Origin: Nocardia anocheti
Lineage (GTDB): Bacteria; Actinomycetota; Actinomycetes; Mycobacteriales; Mycobacteriaceae
NCBI RefSeq assembly: GCF_029675105.1
Contig: NZ_JAQQFV010000005.1
Location: 62,001 to 126,000, forward strand
Direction of reading: 5' to 3'
Length of the DNA stretch: 64,000 bases
The stretch's first letter is position 1, and the number at the start of each line of letters is the position of its first letter. Below, in pieces: positions 42,686-50,080 of the stretch. Below the pieces are notes generated by a model, which saw only the letters and a program-made list of their open reading frames with translations, searched no databases and had not been told where the DNA came from. Both the position numbers and the translations under genes were made by a program.

Positions 42686-43906
42686 GTGTCATCTGTGACT
42701 GACGCACCGAATGCCACCGCGGCGCCCCAGGCCGATGATGCAGCGAGCCTGGCTGCCATCACCCACGACGAGATCTTCGCGGGCCACCTCGGCGGCAAGC
42801 TGTCGGTAGAGCTCAGTGCTCCGCTCGAGACCCAGCGCGACCTGTCCATCGCCTACACCCCGGGCGTCGCCCAGGTCAGCCGGGCCATCGCCGAGGACGC
42901 CGCGCTCACCAAGACCTACACCTGGACCGACCGCCTCGTGGTGGTCGTCAGCGACGGCACCGCCGTGCTCGGCCTCGGTGACATCGGCCCGCGCGCCTCG
43001 CTGCCGGTCATGGAGGGCAAGGCCGCGCTGTTCAAGAAGTTCGCCGGGCTGAACTCCATCCCGCTGGTGCTCGACACCACCGACCCCGACGCGATCGTGG
43101 AGACTCTGATCCGCCTGCGCCCGAGCTTCGGCGCGGTGAACCTCGAGGACATCTCTGCCCCGCGCTGCTTCGAGATCGAGCAGCGGGTCATCGAGGCGCT
43201 GGACTGCCCGGTCATGCACGACGACCAGCACGGCACCGCCATCGTGGTGCTGGCCGCGCTCAAGGGTGCCGCCGCCCAGCAGGGTCGCGACATGTCCGCC
43301 CTGAAGGTGGTCGTCTCCGGTGCCGGTGCCGCCGGTGTGGCCTGCGCCAACATCCTGCTCGCCGCCGGTATCCCCGACGTGGTCGTGCTCGACTCCAAGG
43401 GCATCGTCTCCGCCGGTCGCGACGGCCTCAACGGCGTCAAGGCCGACCTGGCCGCCCGCAGCAACCCGCGCGGCCTGACCGGTGGTCCGGCCGAGGCGCT
43501 GGCCGGTGCCGATGTGTTCCTGGGCCTGTCCGCGGGCACCATCCCCGAGGAGCTCATCGCCTCGATGGCGCCGGAGTCGATCGTGTTCGCCATGTCGAAC
43601 CCGGACCCGGAGATCCACCCCGAGGTGGCCGCCAAGTACGCCGCCATCGTGGCCACCGGCCGCAGCGACTTCCCGAACCAGATCAACAATGTGCTCGCCT
43701 TCCCCGGCGTGTTCAAGGGCGCGCTGGACGCGGGCGCGCGTCGCATCACCGAGGGCATGAAGGTCGCCGCCGCCGACGCCATCTTCGGCGTGGTCGCCGA
43801 CGAACTGTCGGTCGACAAGATCATCCCCAGCCCGCTGGACCCGCGCGTGGCTCCGGCCGTCGCCGAGGCCGTGGCCGCGACCGCGCGCGCCGAGGGCGTC
43901 GCGTAA
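42686..43906 (+). CDS. NAD(P)-dependent malic enzyme
   Basis: 406-residue malic enzyme of the short bacterial type, converting malate to pyruvate, CO2 and NAD(P)H. Motifs are the N-terminal YTPGVAQVSRAI (substrate Tyr), HDDQHGTAIVVLAALKGA (metal Asp pair), the Rossmann VVVSGAGAAGVACANILLAAG, and FAMSNPDPEIHPE. Coenzyme choice is not resolved. The start is the GTG at 42686, 8 bases after AGGAG. It is followed by a strong terminator, so it is monocistronic. Confidence 0.93.
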   Translation: MSSVTDAPNATAAPQADDAASLAAITHDEIFAGHLGGKLSVELSAPLETQRDLSIAYTPGVAQVSRAIAEDAALTKTYTWTDRLVVVVSDGTAVLGLGDIGPRASLPVMEGKAALFKKFAGLNSIPLVLDTTDPDAIVETLIRLRPSFGAVNLEDISAPRCFEIEQRVIEALDCPVMHDDQHGTAIVVLAALKGAAAQQGRDMSALKVVVSGAGAAGVACANILLAAGIPDVVVLDSKGIVSAGRDGLNGVKADLAARSNPRGLTGGPAEALAGADVFLGLSAGTIPEELIASMAPESIVFAMSNPDPEIHPEVAAKYAAIVATGRSDFPNQINNVLAFPGVFKGALDAGARRITEGMKVAAADAIFGVVADELSVDKIIPSPLDPRVAPAVAEAVAATARAEGVA

Positions 43907-43920
43907 CTCGTAGTTCCCCA

Positions 43921-43959
43921 GGCAGCGCCCCCGTTCCGAACCGGAGCGGGGGCGCTGCC
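43921..43959 (+). terminator. Terminator of malic enzyme gene
   Basis: GGCAGCGCCCCCG and its exact complement close a long stem (13 bp, extendable past one mismatch by CGTTCCG/CGGAGCG). It lies 15 bases past the malic enzyme stop. No U tract is present, which is usual in this group. Confidence 0.85.
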
Positions 43960-43983
43960 GCGTGGTCTGGGATCATCGGGGAC

Positions 43984-44193
43984 ATGGCTTCGATCACCGT
44001 GCAATTCCCGGACGAGATAGCCGCGGAGCTCGTGGCCGCGGCCGAGGCGGCGGGCGTCGGAGTGAACGTCGTGCTCGTGCAGGCCGCCCAGGACTGGCTG
44101 CACGCCCAGGCCCAGCGCGCCCACGAACGTGCCAGGATGCGGGCGGTGCTGGCCGATGACCCGCACCTGCGCGCCCTGCTGGGTGACGACTAA
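43984..44193 (+). CDS. Small antitoxin-like protein
   Basis: 69 residues: MASITVQFPDEIAAELVAAAEAAGVGVN, then VVLVQAAQDWLHAQAQRAHERARMRAV. The short beta strand plus two helices matches a ribbon-helix-helix-like antitoxin, the type usually paired with a PIN or RelE toxin. No toxin gene follows: the next gene on this strand is beyond a reversed lipoprotein. It is either a solitary antitoxin or an unrelated DNA-binding protein. Its 3' end overlaps the convergent lipoprotein gene by four bases. Confidence 0.7.
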   Translation: MASITVQFPDEIAAELVAAAEAAGVGVNVVLVQAAQDWLHAQAQRAHERARMRAVLADDPHLRALLGDD

Positions 44194-45179
44194 CCGATCG
44201 GGGAATTCAACCCCTTCGCGGTGATCCACGCGAGCGCGGCCGCTTTCGGCTCGATCTTGCTGGTCCCGGAGACCGCGGTGTTGAGCGAGATCAATTCCGC
44301 GGTGGTGAGTTTGGCCGACACCGCGTCGAGCACCGCGACGGCTTTGTCGGTCTTCTTGGCGGCATTGAACAGCGGCACCACATTCTGCGCCGCGAAATTC
44401 CGCTTCGGATCGGCGAGGACCACCAGATCGTTCTGCGCGATCGCGGGGGAGGTGGTGTAGATATCGGCGGCGACGATCTTTCCGTCGACCAGTGCGCGCA
44501 CCGTCGCCGGACCGCCGTTGTCGTCGATCGCCTCGAAATCCTCGGCACCGATGTCGAGCCCGTAGTTCTTCCTCAGCCCCGGTAATCCGCCGGGCCGCTG
44601 CGCGAATTCCGGCTCGGCGCCGAAGGTCACCTCGGCCGAATGCGGTGCCAGATCGGCGATGCTGGTCAGCTTCCATTTCTCGGCGGTCGCCCTGGTCACC
44701 ACCACGGCGTCGGAATCCTGGCCGGGCGCGGGGGTCGCGATGGCCAGGTCCTCGCCGAGCACGCCGGGCAGGGCCGCGGTGACCTCGTCGGCGGTGGTGG
44801 CGGTGGCATCGGTGTCGAGGTAGCGCAACAGGTTTCCGGTGTATTCGGGAATCAGCGAGATCGCGCACTGGCGCAGGGCCGGGAGATAGGTTTCGCGGTT
44901 GCCGAGATTGAACTTGGTGTCCACCTTGAAACCATTGATGCGTAAGACCTCGGTGTAGATCGTGGCGACGGTCTCGGATTCGGGAAAATCGGCCGAACCG
45001 ATGATCAGCGCGTCGCTGGTGCAATCGCCCTTGGCGGCCAGCGGATCGGAGTTGCCGCAGGCCGAGACGATCATGGCGGCGGCGAGAGCGACAGCGGCGG
45101 CGAGCACCCGACCGGCCCGGACCACGAGGCGACGACCCGGTCGGCGATGTCCTGGAGCGGCGATGAACGCGGTTTTCAC
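44190..45179 (-). CDS. Substrate-binding lipoprotein (OpuAC/ProX type, glycine betaine-like)
   Basis: 329 residues. A signal peptide ends in a lipobox (AMIVSAC), so the mature protein is lipid-anchored. The body has the OpuAC/ProX substrate-binding fold: LIIGSADFPESETVATIYTEVL, LRQCAISLIPEYTGNLLRYL, DDNGGPATVRALVDGKIVAADIYTTSPAI. Related proteins bind glycine betaine, choline or carnitine in ABC importers, but no permease or ATPase lies nearby. I choose GTG at 45179 with GGAAGG upstream; a longer frame to 45242 adds non-signal sequence. Confidence 0.85.
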   Translation of the reverse strand: MKTAFIAAPGHRRPGRRLVVRAGRVLAAAVALAAAMIVSACGNSDPLAAKGDCTSDALIIGSADFPESETVATIYTEVLRINGFKVDTKFNLGNRETYLPALRQCAISLIPEYTGNLLRYLDTDATATTADEVTAALPGVLGEDLAIATPAPGQDSDAVVVTRATAEKWKLTSIADLAPHSAEVTFGAEPEFAQRPGGLPGLRKNYGLDIGAEDFEAIDDNGGPATVRALVDGKIVAADIYTTSPAIAQNDLVVLADPKRNFAAQNVVPLFNAAKKTDKAVAVLDAVSAKLTTAELISLNTAVSGTSKIEPKAAALAWITAKGLNSPIG

Positions 45180-45307
45180 TGGGGTCCTTCCGGCAAAGGC
45201 GGGCAGTGCGCTGTGCATGCGTCCCGGGGGCTGCAGGTACATTCTGGGTGGTAATACTGCCCGCGTCGCGCCGAATTGCGTGGGTGGACGGCGAATACGG
45301 GAAGTTG

Positions 45308-46165
45308 GTGTCGGAGGCGATGGTCTCGCGCGCGGTGCGTCGAAGGGTGGCCGCGATCCTGGTGACGGCCGCGGCGATCACCGCCGTGTCCTGCGCCGAT
45401 ACCGACGATCGGCCGATGATCGCGGTCGGTGCCGACGCCTCCACCGAGTCCGTCGTGCTGGCCGAGATCTACGCCCAGGCCCTGGCGCGTGTCGGCACCC
45501 GCACCAGCGTGGTCACCGGCCTGACCGACCCCATGGCCGCCCTCGACGCGGGCCGCGTCTCGGTTCTCGGTGCCCGCAACGGCGCCCTGCTCGACCGCTG
45601 GAATCCCACCTCACCCGCCCGCGAACCCGCTGCCGTCAACGCTGCCGTCAACGCCGCCCTCCCGCCCGGCCTCACCGTCTCCGACGCCGCCGACGGCACC
45701 GACCTGCGCGCCCAGTTCGTGCGCACCGACACCGCCGTCGCCGCCGATGGCCTGCGCACCGTCACCGACCTGGCCCCCCACTGCGCCACCATGACCATCG
45801 GCTCCCTGGACCCGGCCCCCGACCTCGTCGCCGGTTGCGCGCCCGCCCAGCTCCTACCGTCCCCCGACCTGCCCACCCTGCGCGCGAACCTGCTCGACAA
45901 CCATCTCCAGGCAGGCATCACCGCGGGCCCCGGCGGCGACCGCACCGGCCTGATCACCCTCCCCGACCCCGAGTACGCCATCCGCGCCCAGAACACCCTC
46001 GCCCTCTACCGCAGCGGCATCTTCGACCGCGCCCAGATCAAGAAACTCAACTATGTAGCAGGCGAACTCACCACCGAAGCCCTCCTCGACCTCATCACCC
46101 AAGTCGACTCCGGCACCACCCCCACCACCGCCGCCCGCCTCTGGCTGGACGCACACGCCCTCTGA
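45308..46165 (+). CDS. Divergent paralogue of the OpuAC-like lipoprotein
   Basis: 285 residues. A signal-type N-terminus (RRVAAILVTAAAITAVSC) ends with a lipobox-like AVSC. The body matches the 44190 gene in pattern: MIAVGADASTESVVLAEIYAQALARVG, then TVTDLAPHCATMTIGSLDPAPDLVAG, and AIRAQNTLALYRSGIFDRAQIKKLNYVAGELTTEALLDLI. It lacks the strong aromatic residues typical of a betaine-binding cage, so ligand binding is doubtful. Start GTG at 45308 is provisional; an ATG at 45320 lies in the same frame. It is divergent from its paralogue across 128 bp. Confidence 0.75.
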   Translation: MSEAMVSRAVRRRVAAILVTAAAITAVSCADTDDRPMIAVGADASTESVVLAEIYAQALARVGTRTSVVTGLTDPMAALDAGRVSVLGARNGALLDRWNPTSPAREPAAVNAAVNAALPPGLTVSDAADGTDLRAQFVRTDTAVAADGLRTVTDLAPHCATMTIGSLDPAPDLVAGCAPAQLLPSPDLPTLRANLLDNHLQAGITAGPGGDRTGLITLPDPEYAIRAQNTLALYRSGIFDRAQIKKLNYVAGELTTEALLDLITQVDSGTTPTTAARLWLDAHAL

Positions 46166-46278
46166 AACCCGCCCTCGCCCAGCGGTTTCGGCATCGCCCG
46201 TCTGATCGGCGCGTAACTCGGCCTGCCTGTCTCTCGGCCCGTCGGGATCCCTTCTTGCCCGATGGTGTTTCACTCCGT

Positions 46279-46296
46279 ATATTCCTACTGGAATAT
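46279..46296. promoter_or_regulatory. Operator of the PadR regulator
   Basis: ATATTCC and GGAATAT are perfect 7-bp arms around TACT. The site is 56-73 bp upstream of the PadR start. PadR proteins typically bind such AT-rich palindromes beside their own gene. A related half-site (AGGAAT) recurs near 47060, just before the exporter start. Confidence 0.65.
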
Positions 46297-46351
46297 TTGG
46301 TCTGGAACAGCGACCGCGTGGGTGCGGGAGTGGAGGTGGGTGGTGGTGCGG

Positions 46352-47038
46352 ATGGGTAGGGGGGTCATGTCGCCGCTGGCGGTGGCGGTGCTCGCGTTGT
46401 TGGACGAGCGGCCCATGCATCCCTACGAGATGTATCAACTGCTGGTGGCGCGGCGGGAGGACCTGCTGGTCAAGGTGCGGCCGGGGACGCTCTATCACGC
46501 GGTGGCGCGGCTGGCCGACGACGAGATGGTCGCCGCGGAGGGGACCGATCGGGCGGGTAACCGGCCCGAGCGCACCACCTACCGGATCACCGAGACCGGC
46601 CGCGCGGCGTTGCGCGCCCGGATCGCCGAACTGTTGAGCACCCCCGCGCGGGAGTATCCGATCTTCCGGCTGGCGCTGGCCGAGGCGCACAGCCTGCCGC
46701 GCGAGCAGGTCGTCGCGCTGCTCGACGAACGGGTCGGGCACCTCGGCGCCGAACTCGCCGACCTCGACGCGTTGCTGGCGTGGGCGCACGAGCACGCGAT
46801 GCCGCGCCGGTACTGGATGGTGCTGGAGTACATGCGCACCACCTCGGCCGCCGAACTCACCTGGATCGAGCAGTTCGCCGCCGAACTCCGCGCCGAGGCG
46901 ATCGAGTGGGAGGTGTTCGACCCGGTCACCGGCGAGCGCGTGCCCACCAGTGTCGGCACCGTCGACGACTGGCCCGGCCGGGGCGAGTCCGATCGTCCGC
47001 CGCGTCCCCGCTGGGCGGGAAGTCCCGCTCGCGGCTGA
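46352..47038 (+). CDS. PadR-family transcriptional regulator
   Basis: 228 residues. An N-terminal winged helix is typical of PadR: MSPLAVAVLALLDERPMHPYEMYQLLVARREDLLVKVRPGTLYHAVARLADDEMVAAEG, ending in RTTYRITETGRAALR. The C-terminal half is a helical PadR-C/Vir_act_alpha domain. It lies 35 bases before an MFS exporter, which it probably represses until inducer binds. Start codon choice is uncertain (ATG 46352; ATG 46367 is an alternative). Confidence 0.9.
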   Translation: MGRGVMSPLAVAVLALLDERPMHPYEMYQLLVARREDLLVKVRPGTLYHAVARLADDEMVAAEGTDRAGNRPERTTYRITETGRAALRARIAELLSTPAREYPIFRLALAEAHSLPREQVVALLDERVGHLGAELADLDALLAWAHEHAMPRRYWMVLEYMRTTSAAELTWIEQFAAELRAEAIEWEVFDPVTGERVPTSVGTVDDWPGRGESDRPPRPRWAGSPARG

Positions 47039-47073
47039 TATCCGCGTTCATTTCTCCGATAGGAATCCTTGCG

Positions 47074-48546
47074 ATGAATACCCGACGCAATCCGTGGCTG
47101 GCGCTGTTCGCGCTGGTCGTCGGGTTCTTCATGATCCTGCTGGACATGACGATCGTCGCGGTCGCCAATCCGGCCATCATGACCGAGCTCGACACCGACA
47201 TCTCCAACGTCATCTGGGTCACCAGCGCCTACCTGCTCACCTACGCGGTGCCGCTGCTGGTCACCGGCCGCCTCGGTGACCGCTTCGGCCCGAAGAACAT
47301 CTACCTGATCGGCCTGGCGGTGTTCACCGGCGCCTCGCTGTGGTGCGGCCTGTCGGGCAGCATCGGGATGCTGATCGCGGCGCGCGCCGCCCAGGGCATC
47401 GGCGCGGCGCTGATGACGCCGCAGACGATGGCCGTCATCACGCGCACCTTCCCGCCGGACAAGCGCGGCGCGGCGATGGGCCTGTGGGGTGGCGTGGCCG
47501 GTCTGGCGACGCTGGTGGGCCCGATCCTGGGCGGTGTGCTGGTCGACAATCTCGGCTGGGAGTGGATCTTCTTCGTCAACGTGCCGGTCGGCATCGTCGC
47601 GTTCGCGCTGGCCGTGTGGCTGGTGCCCGCGCTGCCCACCAGCGAGCACAAGTTCGACATCGTCGGCGTGGTGCTCAGCGGCGTCGGCATGCTGGCGCTG
47701 GTGTTCGGCATCCAGGAGGGCAACGCGCAGGACTGGTCGCTGCGGATCTGGCTGCTCATCGGCTTCGGCGTGGTGATGCTGGTGGTGTTCGTGATCAACC
47801 AGGCCCGCAACACCGGCGAACCGCTGGTGCCGCTGAGTCTGTTCCGCGACCGCAATTTCGCGCTGTCGAACCTGGCGATCGCGGCCATGGGCGCCGCGGT
47901 GACCTCGCTGATGGTGCCCTCGTACTTCTACCTGCAGGCCGTGCGGGAGATGTCGCCGACCAGTTCGGCGCTGGTATTCGCCCCGATGGCACTGGCCACC
48001 GGTTTCACCGCGCCGTTCATCGGCCGCGTCTCCGACAAGCTGCCGCCGCGGCTGGTGCCGACCATCGGTTTCACCCTGTTCGCGGCCTCGGTGTTCGCCT
48101 TCGCGGCACTGATGCGACCGGACTCGTCGATCGGCTGGTTCCTGCTCGCGGCCACCCTGGCCGGTTTCGCCAACGCCTGCATCTGGGCGCCGCTGGCCTC
48201 GGTCGCCACGCACAACCTGCCGGTCGCCCAGGCCGGTGCGGGCGCTGGCATCTACAACACCACCCGTCAGGTGGGTTCGGTGCTCGGCAGCGCCGCGATC
48301 AGCGCGTTGATCGCGGCCCGGCTCACCGCCAACGGCCTCGGTGGCGGCGGCCCGGTCGGCGAGGGCGCGGCCACCGGCCCGCTCCCGCCCCAGATCCTCG
48401 ACGAGTTCAGCACCTCGCTGGGCCAGTCGATGATCCTGCCCGCCGCCATCCTGCTCATCGGCGTCGTGGCCTCGGCCCTGTTCGTCGGCCACACCAAGTC
48501 CGCGGCCCCCAGGCCCGAACTCGCGAAAGCCGACGCGGGCGTCTGA
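47074..48546 (+). CDS. DHA2-family MFS multidrug efflux transporter
   Basis: 490 residues with 14 predicted helices. DHA2 motifs: LDMTIVAVANPAIMTELDT in helix 1, LGDRFGPKNIYLIGLAVF (motif A), and AARAAQGIGAALMTPQTMAVITRTFPPDKRGAAMGLWGGVAGLATLVGPILGGVL (motif C). It is an EmrB/QacA-like proton-coupled drug exporter in the cytoplasmic membrane; the substrate is unknown. The ATG at 47074 follows an AGGAA ribosome site. Co-transcribed with the PadR gene and ended by a strong hairpin. Confidence 0.92.
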   Translation: MNTRRNPWLALFALVVGFFMILLDMTIVAVANPAIMTELDTDISNVIWVTSAYLLTYAVPLLVTGRLGDRFGPKNIYLIGLAVFTGASLWCGLSGSIGMLIAARAAQGIGAALMTPQTMAVITRTFPPDKRGAAMGLWGGVAGLATLVGPILGGVLVDNLGWEWIFFVNVPVGIVAFALAVWLVPALPTSEHKFDIVGVVLSGVGMLALVFGIQEGNAQDWSLRIWLLIGFGVVMLVVFVINQARNTGEPLVPLSLFRDRNFALSNLAIAAMGAAVTSLMVPSYFYLQAVREMSPTSSALVFAPMALATGFTAPFIGRVSDKLPPRLVPTIGFTLFAASVFAFAALMRPDSSIGWFLLAATLAGFANACIWAPLASVATHNLPVAQAGAGAGIYNTTRQVGSVLGSAAISALIAARLTANGLGGGGPVGEGAATGPLPPQILDEFSTSLGQSMILPAAILLIGVVASALFVGHTKSAAPRPELAKADAGV

Positions 48547-48557
48547 CCATCGATCCC

Positions 48558-48588
48558 GGCCGCCCGTCGCCACCTGCGACGGGCGGCC
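48558..48588 (+). terminator. Terminator of PadR-MFS operon
   Basis: GGCCGCCCGTCGC and its perfect complement (13 bp) flank the loop CACCT. It begins 12 bases after the exporter stop. Confidence 0.85.
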
Positions 48589-48779
48589 CTGTCATGCCAC
48601 TGGCGGGCATGCTGTCCACCCTGGTGAACACGAACGGTGAAGGTGCCGTCTACCAGCGCGAACATCCTCGTCGGTGGTGGCCGGAGGGCGTGGTGACCTA
48701 TTCGTGACGGCGGAAACCCTGTCCGGACAACCCTCGGAAAACTACGCTATGTAGTAGTCATGAAGGGCAGGAGGACCCC

Positions 48780-49226
48780 ATGCCGGAGACCGCTACCAAC
48801 CCAGCCGACCGGGCATTGCGGGCGACGACCGCGGTGTTCGCCGTCGCCTTGTTCGTGCACGGCGCGGATCACTTCCGGCGGGGGCTGAACGTCTGTTCGG
48901 CGCTGGTCAACGCGCTGGGCACGCTGCAATCGATGTTCGCGGTGCTGACCATCGTGCTGGTGTTCCGCGGGCACAGGGCGGCTCCGCTGGCGGCGACGAT
49001 CGTCGGGTTCGCCAGCGCGGTCGGCTTCCTCGTCGTGCACATCCTGCCCGACTGGTTCGGGCCGCTCAGCGACAGTTTCATCAACCCGCCCGCGTCGGCC
49101 CGCGTCACCGGATTCTCCTGGTTCGCGGCACTGTTCGAGATCACCGCCGACCTCGCCGTCGGCATCGCGGGCCTCTACGCCCTGCGGGCCCGCCGGATGG
49201 CCCTGGCCCCGGCGCCCGTTTCCTAG
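48780..49226 (+). CDS. Four-helix membrane protein of unknown function
   Basis: 148 residues with helices ATTAVFAVALFVHGADHF, LGTLQSMFAVLTIVLVF, ATIVGFASAVGFLVVHILPDW and WFAALFEITADLAVGIAGLYAL. A HGADHFRRG motif ends the first helix and HILPDWFGPLSD follows the third, both of which are shared with other uncharacterised actinobacterial proteins. AGGAGG lies eight bases upstream of the ATG. A small inverted repeat (ACTAC/GTAGT at 48741-48755) lies just upstream and may be an operator. Confidence 0.78.
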   Translation: MPETATNPADRALRATTAVFAVALFVHGADHFRRGLNVCSALVNALGTLQSMFAVLTIVLVFRGHRAAPLAATIVGFASAVGFLVVHILPDWFGPLSDSFINPPASARVTGFSWFAALFEITADLAVGIAGLYALRARRMALAPAPVS

Positions 49227-49310
49227 AACCACCAAAAGACCCGCTGACCGGCGGCGCGTCGGCGGCCCGGAAGTGCCGGGCACGCGCGGCCGGTCGGTAG
49301 TCTGCGCGGC

Positions 49311-50021
49311 ATGACAGCACGTTCTCTTCCCCGATTCGTGTCTGCAGCCCTTCTGGCAGCCGCGATTCCGCTGGTAGCGCCCACCCATCCGGCCACCGCC
49401 GCGCCCTGCGCCGACATCGAGGTGGTCTTCGCTCGCGGGACCGCCGAGCCCGGCGGCGAACTCGGACTCACCGGCACGTCCTTCGTGGAGGCGGTGCGCC
49501 TGAACTCCGGCGGCCGCTCGGTCGGCGCGTACGGGGTGAACTACCCCGCCAGCGGCGATTTCACCGACCGGCTCGCCTTCGCCCACACCGTCCTGCGCGG
49601 CATCGACGACACTCAGCAGCGCGTCGAGTACCTCGCGGCCAACTGCCCCGGCACCCGGATCGTGCTCGGCGGCTACAGCCAGGGCGCCGCGGTCGCCGGT
49701 TTCGCGCTCGGCGCCGAGGTCCCCGAGGGCGTCCCGGCCGAATACCGTTCCTACCTGCCCGAGCCGCTGGCCCCCGAGATCGCCGACCACATTGCCGCGG
49801 TCGCCCTGTTCGGCAAACCCTCCGAACGCTTCCTCACCGACGCGGGCGCCCCCGTCGTCACCGTCGGCGCCCCCTACGCCGCCAAGACCATCGACCTGTG
49901 CATCCCCACCGACAACATCTGCGACGGCTCCCCGCTGGCCCAACCCAACGCCGTCCACACCCTCTACGCCGTCAACGGAATGACCCTCACCGCCGCCGAA
50001 TTCGCCGCCCAACGCTACTGA
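49311..50021 (+). CDS. Secreted cutinase-family serine esterase
   Basis: 236 residues. A signal peptide ends near ATAAPCADIEV. The alpha/beta-hydrolase core has GYSQGAAV with the nucleophile S123; the Asp and His are in PTDNICDGSP and AVHTLY near residues 203 and 217. Cysteines at 33 and around 112 and 198/205 fit the disulphides of the cutinase family. The family hydrolyses lipid esters, cutin-like polymers or phospholipids outside the cell; the natural substrate is unknown. A long terminator follows immediately. Confidence 0.9.
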   Translation: MTARSLPRFVSAALLAAAIPLVAPTHPATAAPCADIEVVFARGTAEPGGELGLTGTSFVEAVRLNSGGRSVGAYGVNYPASGDFTDRLAFAHTVLRGIDDTQQRVEYLAANCPGTRIVLGGYSQGAAVAGFALGAEVPEGVPAEYRSYLPEPLAPEIADHIAAVALFGKPSERFLTDAGAPVVTVGAPYAAKTIDLCIPTDNICDGSPLAQPNAVHTLYAVNGMTLTAAEFAAQRY

Positions 50022-50025
50022 CAAC

Positions 50026-50066
50026 AAAACGGCCGGTCGCGCATACACTGCGCGACCGGCCGTTTT
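50026..50066. terminator. Bidirectional terminator between cutinase and FadD15-like gene
   Basis: An 18-bp perfect inverted repeat (50026-50043 and 50049-50066) around a 5-base TACAC loop. The arms run from AAAACGGCC to CGCGCA and back. It lies within five bases of the cutinase stop and 15 of the convergent ligase stop, with A/T tails that suit both directions. Confidence 0.9.
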
Positions 50067-50080
50067 CGAAGTGGTAAGAC

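Noticed and set aside
44100..44193. Toxin partner for the small antitoxin-like protein
   Set aside because: The downstream gene is on the opposite strand and is a substrate-binding lipoprotein; no PIN, RelE or similar toxin is nearby.
42916..45444. 842-codon minus-strand frame spanning malic enzyme and the lipoprotein
   Set aside because: Passes through a terminator hairpin and two confident genes in other frames; no recognisable protein.
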